From assembly GCA_014905825.1 (NCBI GenBank), contig JACGCN010000002.1:310001-374000 (forward strand): a DNA stretch of 64,000 bases. The letters run 5' to 3'. A program made the position numbers and the translations under genes. This document shows, one piece after another, positions 33,586 to 42,831 of the stretch. This DNA comes from Lyophyllum atratum (taxonomy: Eukaryota; Basidiomycota; Agaricomycetes; Agaricales; Lyophyllaceae). The notes beneath the pieces are model-generated. The model worked only from the letters and a program-made list of their open reading frames with translations. It was not told the origin of the DNA and searched no databases. Position 1 is the stretch's first letter. Each line of letters begins with the position of its first letter.

Positions 33586-34626
33586 CTAACTGGTTAACCC
33601 TAGTGCTTTCGGTAACGTCTCCTCGCATGGTCCCAAGAACAGGAAGTCGGCCTCCTCATCACCAGGGGAACGTTCAAGATTAAAAACGGCAACTTTGCCG
33701 CCATTCTCTCTGACATCCTCGGCGTAGCCTGCAGCTGGGTATACCTATCGAACCTGTGAACGAGTATCTGATATACTAACGCACGAGTTAATTACCGTCG
33801 ATGATGTCCCAACGACAAGGCATAGGTCGGCCTTATCGACCAGCTTCCCAATGACATCCAAATGAACAGGTGTTTCTTCGAACCAGACAACCCCGGGGCG
33901 TGCTAGGGCGCCACACCTAGAGCACCGTGGTAGGTCTGCAACAGGGATGTTATGATCTACATCCCCCGCTGCAATGAGGTCTTCTGTGCCCGCGAGGCTT
34001 GCGCAGATGGGGGAGGTGGTGTTGAACTCAGTGTACCCACATGACGATGATGTGCACCTCACGTCGAACAGTTTTCCGTGCATCTCGAGTAGCTTAGGCT
34101 GGGAGTCGTCTGGGATATCCGATGGCAAACTTTGCTGAATTATTGCTTCCTGCAGTGCTTTTGCGCTTAGGCCATCAACATTTTGAGTTATCAAGGTAAA
34201 CGTGGCGTCCGGAGCCATGACTGCCCGGATGTCTGGTAGTGAAAATGCAGCAAGCGCATAATGAGCACGGTTGGGCATCGCTTTGAGCGCTCTGTTTCAT
34301 GGCATGATGTGAGTGTGGTTCACGATCACTTGGTAGATAGAACAAACGCTTCTCGCCGGTAATGGTAGAACTGCCAGACAAGTGAAGGATCTCTCCTGAA
34401 GCTATCCGGGGTTGCAAGGCTCATGGCATCGTATTTCCTCCACATCCCACCCGCACCTCGGAAGGTGGGTATGCCTGATCACCGATATACATTATACATG
34501 GGTGAGTCTGGTGTGTGGGACGAACGACACACCAGAAGCGGCAGAAAGTCCAGCACCCGCAATTGCTATAATGTGCCTAGAGGACCCGAGAGCACTCTGG
34601 AAGCTTTTCATATCATGGGACGGCAT
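33586..34626 (-). CDS. Sir2-family NAD-dependent protein deacylase, SIRT5-like
   Basis: ATG at 34626 (MPSHDMKSF), stop at 33586-33588. Introns fall within the glycine-rich NAD loop, after the 'YHYRRE' exon and near the C-terminus. Motifs in order: '[20 protein letters not shown]' (NAD binding), '[16 protein letters not shown]', '[11 protein letters not shown]', '[13 protein letters not shown]' with the catalytic His, zinc Cys pairs CTSSSC and CSRC, '[12 protein letters not shown]', '[11 protein letters not shown]' and '[18 protein letters not shown]'. The Tyr-x-x-Arg in YHYRRE corresponds to Tyr102/Arg105 of human SIRT5, which recognise succinyl-, malonyl- and glutaryl-lysine; the enzyme is therefore probably a desuccinylase/demalonylase. 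About 300 residues is normal. No clear mitochondrial presequence is seen. It is divergent from the kinase gene at 34885. Confidence 0.92.
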
Positions 34627-34884
34627 ATGACGGGGTTATACAGATAGCAAGCCAACAGCACTGAGTATTGTGTCAAGTAGCTACAGAAAGGAGGAACGAC
34701 TGATGGAGGAGCTCTAGGACTCAGGAGAGACTATAACTGATGTACAAAGCCTTACAAATACCACGGTTTCCTAACAACCTGATCCACGGATATCAGTAGG
34801 AGACGCCACACTAGTGGATTTCCGATTTGAGTCGGAGGGAGTGGAAGTGTGGCACTTGGTTGACTGATATTCCCAACTGCTACG
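34627..34884. promoter_or_regulatory. Shared divergent promoter region
   Basis: Only 258 bp separate the start codons of the sirtuin (minus) and the kinase-like gene (plus), so both promoters must lie here. No specific box was identified. Confidence 0.55.
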
Positions 34885-35836
34885 ATGTCAGCGTTGAACT
34901 CGCGCCCTGCTGTTCCAATTGCCACAGTGGCTAGTGCTGCAGGTATTGAGATTTCGGCGTACCCTCCCGCTGGTCACGGTCGACTATCTCCCTCTCTTGG
35001 TTGCTTGCCTCCAAGCGAAAATGACTCGATCATGGCGAGCTATGACGGTAAACTCGCCTTCGCGGGCCACTTCCCATATGATGATCTAAGCGATTCCCTC
35101 AGGTCCTATCTTTCGCAAGGCTCCCGACGCCCACGAGGAAACCATCTACAGAATCCTCGGATCGCACCCCCGCATCGTCAAATACCTCGGTAGTGATCCT
35201 CTGACCGGCGATATCATGCTCTCGTACCTTCGTAATGGCGCCCTCTTCTCCCACCTGACAACCTGTCCTAATGTCCCACTTGCAACTCGACTTACTTGGG
35301 CCATAGAAATTGCCCAAGGAGTTGCCTACCTCCACGCTCGCGATATCATCTGGGCAGACCCTCACCTCAGTAACGTCCTCTTGAATGATCAGTACCACGC
35401 CGTCCTGTGTGATTTCGGGCTCTCTGTTCATAACGCCCCGTACTATTACAATTTCACGTTAGGCCCGCCACCGATCTACCTATGCCCGTCCATAAGCTTG
35501 ACACCAAGACGCACGGACATTTTTGGATTAGGCGTGATCCTTTTCGTGCTCCTCTCCGAGAGGTTCCCATTTCATAAGGACTTATTTCCGTCGCCACGGG
35601 AGCAGATAGCGGTTATGCAGAAGCACTACGAGATCGCTATGCGTGGCGGTGTCTTTGACGAGCTGCCTCCCTCGTTGCAATCCTATTTTGGAAGTATTGT
35701 CGCTAAGTGCTTTGCCATTAGTTATCAATCAGCAGACGTCCTGGTGGAAGAGCTGGTGGCTGCATATGCTTTCTGGTGGAAGGACAACGAGCAGGTGAGG
35801 ACCCTTTCAATTTTGCTCGTCGACGACGACTCGTGA
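34885..35836 (+). CDS. Reduced protein kinase with incomplete N-lobe
   Basis: The start MSALNSRPAVPIATV is at 34885. One intron is inferred (about 35050-35101; it rebuilds Gly in 'SYDGPIFRKAPD'). The frame then runs to 35836, and a further 3' exon is possible after 'WWKDNEQ' because a gtgagg donor lies there. The N-terminal 60 residues are Ser/Pro-rich with no glycine-rich loop. The helix C-like segment is 'APDAHEETIYRILGSHPRIV'. The catalytic loop is 'IIWADPHLSNVLLN', with Trp-Ala-Asp in place of His-Arg-Asp but Asp and Asn kept. The activation segment starts 'AVLCDFGLSV' and the later 'RTDIFGLGVILFVLLS' is the usual DxxxxG helix. The VAIK lysine is not identified. This could be a low-activity kinase or a pseudokinase; such small kinases are abundant in Agaricomycetes. 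Confidence 0.75.
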
Positions 35837-36252
35837 TTCATCCGAATCGGACGCCTGTTCAGAACCTTGTCAGTCTCAACTCTGTCAGCGTGGGCACATC
35901 CTATCCACGAGAACCAGATCGTCTGCAAATTGAACCAGTGCAGCATCAGGTAGTTGATTTATCTCTTAGCATTCAGAAACGTTTCTCATGGGCCATTTCT
36001 CTAGTACACCAGGCCCGCGACTTTCGAGTATATCTCTAATGATTTGCACTACTAGATCAGCCCTGCTTAAGTCAGAGGGCGATACCTTGTGTGGAGAATC
36101 CAAGTCTAGCGCTCCACGATGCATCGAGCACAACAGCGGGCCTCGGCTTCGTCATCCCATAGTCAACAGAAAACTCGATACCATGCCTTCAATTAACGAT
36201 AACACAGTCATCTACCTAGCATACCTTCATACTCGAATACTCTGATCCTTTC
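35837..36252. other. Convergent intergenic region
   Basis: About 400 bp. It may include a last exon of the kinase-like gene (a frame at 35776-36039 is open but featureless). No other gene is seen. Confidence 0.4.
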
Positions 36253-37874
36253 CTAAAGTTCGTCCGGAACATGAGGTCCTCCCTTCACGCTCGTTCCCTC
36301 AATCTTGCGTAGCCACGCACGAACAATGGCATTGAACTTCACCGGGTTCTCGAGGTGAACCCAATGCGCGCCGTCCAATACCTTCGTCCCGTGTCAGAAA
36401 TCAAGAGTATCGCATGGTAAGGAAGCAAACGTACCTTGGTTGTGAGATGAGGAACAAAGTCACCTGTTTTGAGGAGACCAGCGGCGACCTTCCAGTCGGC
36501 AACTGGATCCTGGATATGAGGTCAGATTTTGCAACGGTAATTAGACGAGGAACCTTACGTTGAGAGGGTATATAGCGAGGGCCGGCTGGGGTATAGTGTA
36601 GTTGCCCTGGCTTTGAGCGAGCTCCCAAGACGCGTATCGATTCTATGGACGATGAGTTGTCATTTTACGTGTCGAGGGATTTGGACGGATAAGTTCACCT
36701 CAGTCATATAGAATTGTAAAGCTGGCAGTGAGTGAATTGGAGTCAGCGTTTGAACAAACATCGAAAACGAGGGCCGTACTGTGTTTGAATCCTTGGATGC
36801 TATATTGCTCGACGAAGTAGTCTTCTTCCTCGGGTGTGAAGAACGGGACAGGCGGTATCTTTGAATGGTCAGATATAAGTTAATCCTAGTACTTGCATGG
36901 ATCCTGAGGCAGACCACAACGCGGACTTACCTCTTCTATATGCCCCCACGCGTCCAGGAACGACTCTGCACTTTGCAGATACGCGTCTGGGGGTGCACTA
37001 TCCACCGTTCGTAGTGTCGCGCGCACAGTTCTCCTGATATCTTTGTCGAGTTCAGTCGTGGCAATTTCCAATTTTGAATCGAAGTAGAGTTGGTATGTAA
37101 GCTTGGGCAACATCGGAACCAGATGCTTTATGGGAACGAAGGGACCAGCGTTCGGAATGTACTAAAGGGAAGATATTCAGTTGGGATAAATACACAGAGC
37201 GAGTTGTCTTACAGGAACTACGGCTCCGACGACAGCAGTGAAGATGTCGGGACGCATGCGTGCAGCTTCGTAACAGACCTGGGATCCCCAGTCGTGTCTT
37301 TGGTGAAATGAGACTTGGTGCAGGTTTTACGACATGAGGGAACGACGCTCACCCCATGCAAATCGCGGAATGTACTCCGGCCTTCTCGAGGATGCATACA
37401 AGGTCTCCCACCATGTCTCCCATGTTGCCAGATGTTCGCGTATCGCCAGGGTGCGTGGACTCGCCAAACCCTCTCAAATCAGGTATGACCAGACGATAGT
37501 CATGCTAAATCTGCGTTAACATGGATCAGAACGCGTTCAAGAGAATCGTGCTACCTCAAACTCCTGGATCTGGTTCGACCATGTACTCCATAAGCTCGGC
37601 CAACCGTGCACCATCAAGATCGTCTTCTCTGCACTTGGGTTGATGTCAACATATTCTAATGGTGCCCATGTTGAGGGTTTTACGTGACGCTCCAAAATTC
37701 GTGGAACATACTCAGCGAAAGTTCGACGATTTCTGGTTCGGGGGTTCGCTTCAGAGCTTTACAAGTGGCCACATTCTTGTCGTACTTCCTTGGATCGAAT
37801 TCGGCGTGGGCAGGAAGAATCCCTAGAAGCGCCAATGCGGCAATGGCATATAACGCGGACTTTGCACGGTACAT
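36253..37874 (-). CDS. Epoxide hydrolase, alpha/beta-hydrolase fold, with N-terminal hydrophobic segment
   Basis: Start MYRAKSALYAIAALALLG at 37874, stop at 36253-36255, with about eight introns. The first 25 residues are hydrophobic and end AHA, which reads as a signal peptide or signal anchor. Motifs: 'VHGWPSLW' (HGxP oxyanion motif), 'YRLVIPDLRGFGES', nucleophile elbow with Asp in 'HDWGSQV', cap-domain segments 'YIPNAGPFVPIKHLV' and 'ALQFYMTENRYASWE', and a C-terminal catalytic His in 'VLDGAHWVHLENPVKFN'. Epoxide hydrolases add water to epoxides of lipids or xenobiotics through an Asp-ester intermediate; two cap tyrosines activate the epoxide. A secretory or ER-membrane location is inferred from the leader. 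An orphan exon of a relative lies at 42370. Confidence 0.88.
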
Positions 37875-38337
37875 GAGAAACAACCGGCCTGAAACTTGTC
37901 GTGCTCGGGTGAATCTAGTCGACGAGTAAGCCTTTTACGGGTGGGAGCTGGGAGAGAGAGTACTTACTAGGTGAGAGCTTGAGGCTCGGCAACAAAAGCA
38001 ACGGGCTGTCATGACTATGTATAGCCTTCGTCAATGTCAGGGAACAAATTCTGTCACTATAGTTTTGACACGCGTCGGCCGTCGGCTAGATGGAGATGCA
38101 CGTTTCCGCCAATCAGATACACCCTTCTCCTCTCCGACCACTGCCAGGCTGCGACTGCGGGGAATCACGAGTAAGAGGGTAGAAGATCATGGAAGGGTAA
38201 CTAGCACTTCGACAACCTGTATGTATGCGCCCGTGAAAGAAGAGAAAAATGGCATATCCTACATAGCATGTTGTTCATACATTGATACAGAGATCTACAT
38301 AACTTGAAAAGCATACAACATCACACGTCGAAGCATA
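37875..38337. other. Intergenic region, no gene seen
   Basis: It contains the epoxide hydrolase promoter and the 3' flank of the Pro/Gln-rich gene. The frame 38011-38307 has no recognisable content. Confidence 0.5.
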
Positions 38338-41300
38338 TCACACCAGCGAACGACTTGCACCCCCACCACCCGCTGACGAAGAGTGATTATCCCCCAAGAC
38401 CTGTCTCAGAAGCAACTCAACCCGCTCCCGATCCTCCGAGACTCGCCGCATCTCCTCATGCCACCTCGCCTCGCGCTGCTCGTATATCCCGCCGAGCGCT
38501 CCAAGACTCCCCAGCGCCGCCTCCAAAGCGCGCTTGAGGTCCTCCTCGCGAGACTCCGTGCTGCCATCTGAGCCCTCGCCCGACGAGGCGGACGGAATGA
38601 GGAAGCGATCGAGCAAGGACGATTTGTGGGACCGCGTACTGCGACGGTGACCGGCAATACGGCCGAAGGCAGTGCGCATCTCCTTCATGGCAACAGCACT
38701 TGTCGTGGCAGACTGCCTGCGCACCGAGCGCGACGTAGCGGAATAGAACTTGGTGCTATGCGATGGGGCAGCCATGAGAACGATCGTGGAATCCGTCTGC
38801 CTATCGAGGCTTTGCAGCTACCAAAGCATCACAGATCAGCCAAATCTCTCCACGAACGGTGAAAAGTGCATCGAAACGTACAGCTTGCGTGACAGCCTCC
38901 CACCCAATCTCCCACCTCCTCCGGCGCTTCTCAACATTGCTCACATAGTTAGGGTGATACTCCAACTCCAACAAATCCTCCTCATCATCATCCTCATCAA
39001 GCCACTCATCATTCGCATCCATCAGGACGACCGGCACCACCGCCCCGTTCTCCCAATTACCCTCCTCCGGCACCGCAAAGCGTTCCTCTCCAGCAGTCTC
39101 CTCCCCGGACGACGACGGCTCCGGGCTCGTCTCGCGGGGCTGCGTGCTCTCCACCCTCGGCGGCGGCTTGCGACTCGACCGATGCCTCCTCAGCACCGCG
39201 GGGCGGTTACTCTTCTTCACCCCGATCATGGGCGGCGGCGTCGGGAGCGCGATGGGCTCGTGGCTCGGGCTCGAGCGCAGACTTATCGTATCCTGGATCT
39301 GCCCGAGCGTCCTGTTCGTGTGTAAGAACGCCCAGGGCGTATAGCTGGCCCCTTGGAACGGCGTCGATGACGGTGAGAATGTAGAGTCGGAGACGTTGCC
39401 GTGGTGGTGGTTCTGCGCGTAGACTTGCCATTGCTTGGTCATCTGCTGCTGGATCACAGAGAGATCGTTGGCGTCGAAGGTGGCCGGCACCTGTGGGCGG
39501 TTTGGATGGCCAGAGTAGGTCTGATTCCGGCGAACATGAGTGAATGGGTAGGGGTAGGGGGACCCAGCGGGCAAGACGGGGCTGAATGGGGGCAGTTCTT
39601 TGCCACCCCCATCGTAGTCGCCAGAGATCAAGGGAGAGGGAGTGGGAGCTGCTGTCTGACTGTGCGGGGTAGGCGGTATGGGAGCTTCCGGGCGAGGTGA
39701 TTGGAGATAAGCCTGGATATAGGATGAATCATACTGCTGGATATCATCCTGCGACGGGTGGTATTGCTGGGAATACTGATGGCTATTGTGGTATTGCTGA
39801 GGTTGCGGCTGGGGCGGCTGAGCTTGTACCTGTCGACGCGGCTCCGCATACTGAGGTGGTTGGTCGGATCCCATGACGAGAACGCCCGAGTCTCCTTCGA
39901 AGACCGACGGATCGAACGATCGAAGACCCAGCTGGTCAGTTGAGCCATTCCTGGTATGCCTGCGCGCGGTTACAGGTTGAGGCTGGGCAGGAGGGCGTGT
40001 GTTGGTATTCTGCGGTTGATAGTATTTCGTCGGGGGATGTTCAGGTAGCTCGGCCGTCGGGGAGCGAGGCGTATAACCGCCTTCATCTTCGACGTGCTCC
40101 CTGTCCCTATCCGAATATCTCTGTTGGCCCGCCTCTTCATGTTGACTCGAGGAACCGGTATCGTCTCGATGACCCGCGCGACTCGACATGCCACTGCCCG
40201 CATGACCGTCGTTATATCCTCCTTCCGGGTTCAGGTCCGAGGACGGTGTGGGAGAGGGCCCTGTGTGGCGGACGTGTGCGCCGTCATCGGCGTCTTGCCA
40301 GACCTCACGTGCGCCTGCACCGTTTTTCATGCCTGTCCCGGGCTCATCTTCAAGCTCCTCCTGGACAGGAAGAGACCTGTCGGGCGTGCGTGCGGTGATG
40401 GCCTGCAGAGGGGGCGTCTGCGTTGCCAGAGAGGCGATGGGCTGACGAATCTCTGCGGGCGGAGCGTTCGAGGTGCGTCGCATGGTAGACGGAGGCTCGC
40501 GAGTGTACTGCATGTACCCCGACGCTGGGTGCTCTCCGGGAGTGCCGAGTGGACTCTGGTAAGGGGAAGGCTGATGCTCCGGACTCTGAGAAGACGGGGC
40601 AGCCGGCGAGGTCGGCTGGCGCTCACGAGCCTTTGGGCTTTCGCGAGCAGCCTGTTGCCGCCGTTGCTGTTGCTGGACGTTGTCCGGCTGGTTGGGGCTC
40701 GATCGCTCCATTGTACGGACCCTGTCGACAGCAGGATCTCTCGGCGGGGAGTTAGTGTTGTTTTGTTGATTTGGGGCGTATCCAATAGGGTAGCCGTTAG
40801 CTGGATTTATTTGGGCCTGCGAATGCTGCAGATCGGCACGTTCGATCTCGGCCAAGAGCTCTTCGGTCATTTCCCAACTCTCCTGCTCCATGTTTTGGAA
40901 TTTGGTGAGGAACTGTGGAGGTGGTCCGCGGTGCATGGGGCGAGGATAATGAGGATTGGGCGGATTATGAGCGTGTTGGGGAGGAAGAGGAGGAGATACA
41001 TGACGATCCGGGTTTCCGTCCTGTACATTGGGAGGCGGGTGGGGAGGCGTCGGGAGAAGTCGCTGGACTGTTACGCCTGCCGGCGGCGACCTTCTTGAAT
41101 TGATAGATGAAGTAGGGCTCGGTTGCTGCTGGGCCTGAGATGATGGCTGTGCAGTGTTGAATATCTGCATCGCGGATGGCACGATGGGCATGGAATGCGT
41201 TTTCAATGTTCGGGCCCTCAAAGAAGGCGATCGAGAGGTCTCTCGAAGGTTGTGCATAGAGCCTGCTATGCAATTCAGTCAGCTGCGCGGCTCTAGCCAT

Positions 41301-41485
41301 TGTCAAAGATGCGATGAAACACGATGAACCTCAGCGCTAACGCTCGTGCGATCCCACACCGATAACTCAACAGGTGACATAAATCCGGACACAGAAAAAA
41401 AAGAGAAGATCAAAACGTAAAACATACCTTGAGTGATAGGGTGAGCAGGGGGCCTGCGGGCTCGCTGAGGTGAATGGCTGGCCAT
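38338..41485 (-). CDS. Large disordered Pro/Gln-rich protein with conserved C-terminal block
   Basis: Exon 1 (MASHSPQRARRPPAHPITQ, from 41485) splices over an intron of about 160 nt to '...GSMHNLRETSRSPSLRAR'. A very long exon runs to about 38880. A short intron joins 'WEIGWEAVTQA' to 'LQSLDRQTDSTIVLMAAPSH', ending at 38338; total about 980 residues. Most of it is low complexity, rich in Pro, Gln, Ser and charged runs, with Tyr/Gln-rich repeats around 39690-39830. A short conserved helix 'QFLTKFQNMEQESWEM' lies near residue 130. The last 190 residues ('LELEYHPNYVSNVEKRRRRW', 'KFYSATSRSVRRQSATTS', 'YEQREARWHEEMRR') look folded or helical. I do not recognise the family. A condensate-forming or regulatory role is possible but only a guess. 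Confidence 0.75.
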
Positions 41486-42220
41486 GAAATCAGGATTGAT
41501 TTACGTTGCACAAAGGGAGAGAGAAAGGGTGCAGGTTTCTGTTGCGAATGTGGGTGACCTTTAGGGTGATGAACAGCGCGTTTTCAACGTGTTCAATCTA
41601 GGACCAATGCCTTATGGAAGGACAACGAGGTCGGCAACCACGTTTGGAAGTGCCTCGAGGCAGATTTCTCCTGAACTGGAAAGAATAAAATGATGTAGAC
41701 CCGGCATGTTCCCTAGGCGAGTTCTGGCGTTCATTTCAGCACACAAGCTAGTGCACTGAAGAAGATAAGACAACAAAGAGTGGCTGAAGAACAAGGTATC
41801 TGGCAAAGTCCCTTGTCAAGTAGGTTTTTGTTAACTCAGGATTTTTGTTCGGCTTGAGTAGCCGGCACGTGACTCTAACAACTCGACCAGGCACAATGCA
41901 CGTCCGACTCATCCGAGTCAGGCGACGGGCTCAGCGGCGAAGTCGCGAACATGGACCAGGATTCATGACCACGATGCCACGGATGGCAATTGTGAATGCT
42001 CAGGAGCAAGATAGTCATTTGGACGTTCAACAGCTTTGAGGGAAGATGTCTGCTATTTTGTATCAGCACCATGAAAGCAATCATGCTGGGGGGTACGTTC
42101 GCCGCAGGTCGGAGATCCCTTCAAGACAACTCAATTTTCCCTCATCGTACAACCGAGGTACTGACGTCTCGTTTTTCATCCCTGTGTCGCTCCTATGCTT
42201 GACGGAGGACAACGGCCTTG
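41486..42220. other. Intergenic region, no gene seen
   Basis: About 735 bp. It holds the promoter of the Pro/Gln-rich gene and otherwise only short frames on both strands without recognisable content. Confidence 0.5.
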
Positions 42221-42369
42221 CACTGCGGGGATGAGCCGAAACCTTCGTAAGATAATTCTTGAACATATTGAGAAATTATCGTGATTGATCAATCAAAGTG
42301 CTGGATCACAATATTGGGAAAATATATTCAAGATATATTCTACGAGGGTTTCGGCTCATCCCCGCAGTG
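42221..42369. mobile_element. 149-bp MITE with CACTG terminal inverted repeats
   Basis: The left end CACTGCGGGGATGAGCCGAA (42221-42240) is matched in inverse by the right end, finishing CATCCCCGCAGTG at 42369. The inverted repeats extend about 28 bp with one mismatch and continue as AT-rich imperfect pairing (TTCTTGAA / ATTCAAGA). The trinucleotide TTG stands directly outside both ends (42218-42220 and 42370-42372) and fits a 3-bp target duplication. CACTR-type ends with 3-bp duplications are typical of the CACTA/EnSpm (CMC) superfamily. There is no coding capacity. Confidence 0.72.
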
Positions 42370-42822
42370 TTGGAAGGCGCCCATTGGATTTCTCTTGAGA
42401 ACCCACTGAAGTTCAATTGCATCAACAGATGCACGGTAAGTTCTGTAATGTATTCCACATGCTGGAGTTTGGGGGACAAAGCTCCCCGAGGAATATGACT
42501 CAAGACAGAGGCATGCATGACGCAGCAGGGTGCTTTGCAGGCTAAGCTCCAGAATGGACATCGAGATAGCGGACGAACTAGCGTCCAAATGCAAACAAAA
42601 GGGTTGACAAAATTCTGGAAGGGACATCCTAAACGGCTTCAAGTAAACGATCAAGGAGTGATGAAAAGACCCGACCCTTGCAGAGGGGGGAATAGTTAAG
42701 GTATATTGTTGGCCTGGCAAATCCTGATGCGCCGCATAGGCAGATAAGAGGCTGCCGGGGAAAGAAGTCTTCCAGCCCGCGCGGCGAAATTGTGATCGTA
42801 AGAGCCTTCCCGTAGAGGGCAA
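42340..42822 (-). pseudogene. Possible decayed Ty3/gypsy-like polyprotein fragment
   Basis: On the minus strand, a stretch reading 'QQYTLTIPPSARVGSFHH' followed by 'YLKPFRM' resembles the integrase C-terminal region of gypsy elements, where '...Y.L.LP...R.HP.FH.SLLKP' is usual. Only this short block is recognisable. The flanking reading frame is degenerate, and its left end overlaps the orphan epoxide hydrolase exon and the MITE. No long terminal repeats were seen. It could be chance. Confidence 0.3.
42370..42434 (+). pseudogene. Orphan C-terminal exon of an epoxide hydrolase
   Basis: Translated from within the MITE edge, the plus strand reads 'VLEGAHWISLENPLKFNCIN'. It matches the catalytic-His exon of the complete epoxide hydrolase at 36253-37874 ('VLDGAHWVHLENPVKFN'). 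A GTAAGT donor follows at 42435. No other exons of this relative were found to the left. The complete gene has an intron immediately before the same Val codon, so the MITE sits exactly at the old intron-exon border. It is a remnant of a second epoxide hydrolase copy. Confidence 0.7.
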
Positions 42823-42831
42823 GTGCCATTG

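Noticed and set aside
40965..41306. A 113-codon minus-strand frame with a well-composed sequence overlapping the Pro/Gln-rich gene
   Set aside because: It cannot be joined to either neighbour by a realistic intron. The alternative frame is continuous with exon 1 and the long exon, so this is a shadow.
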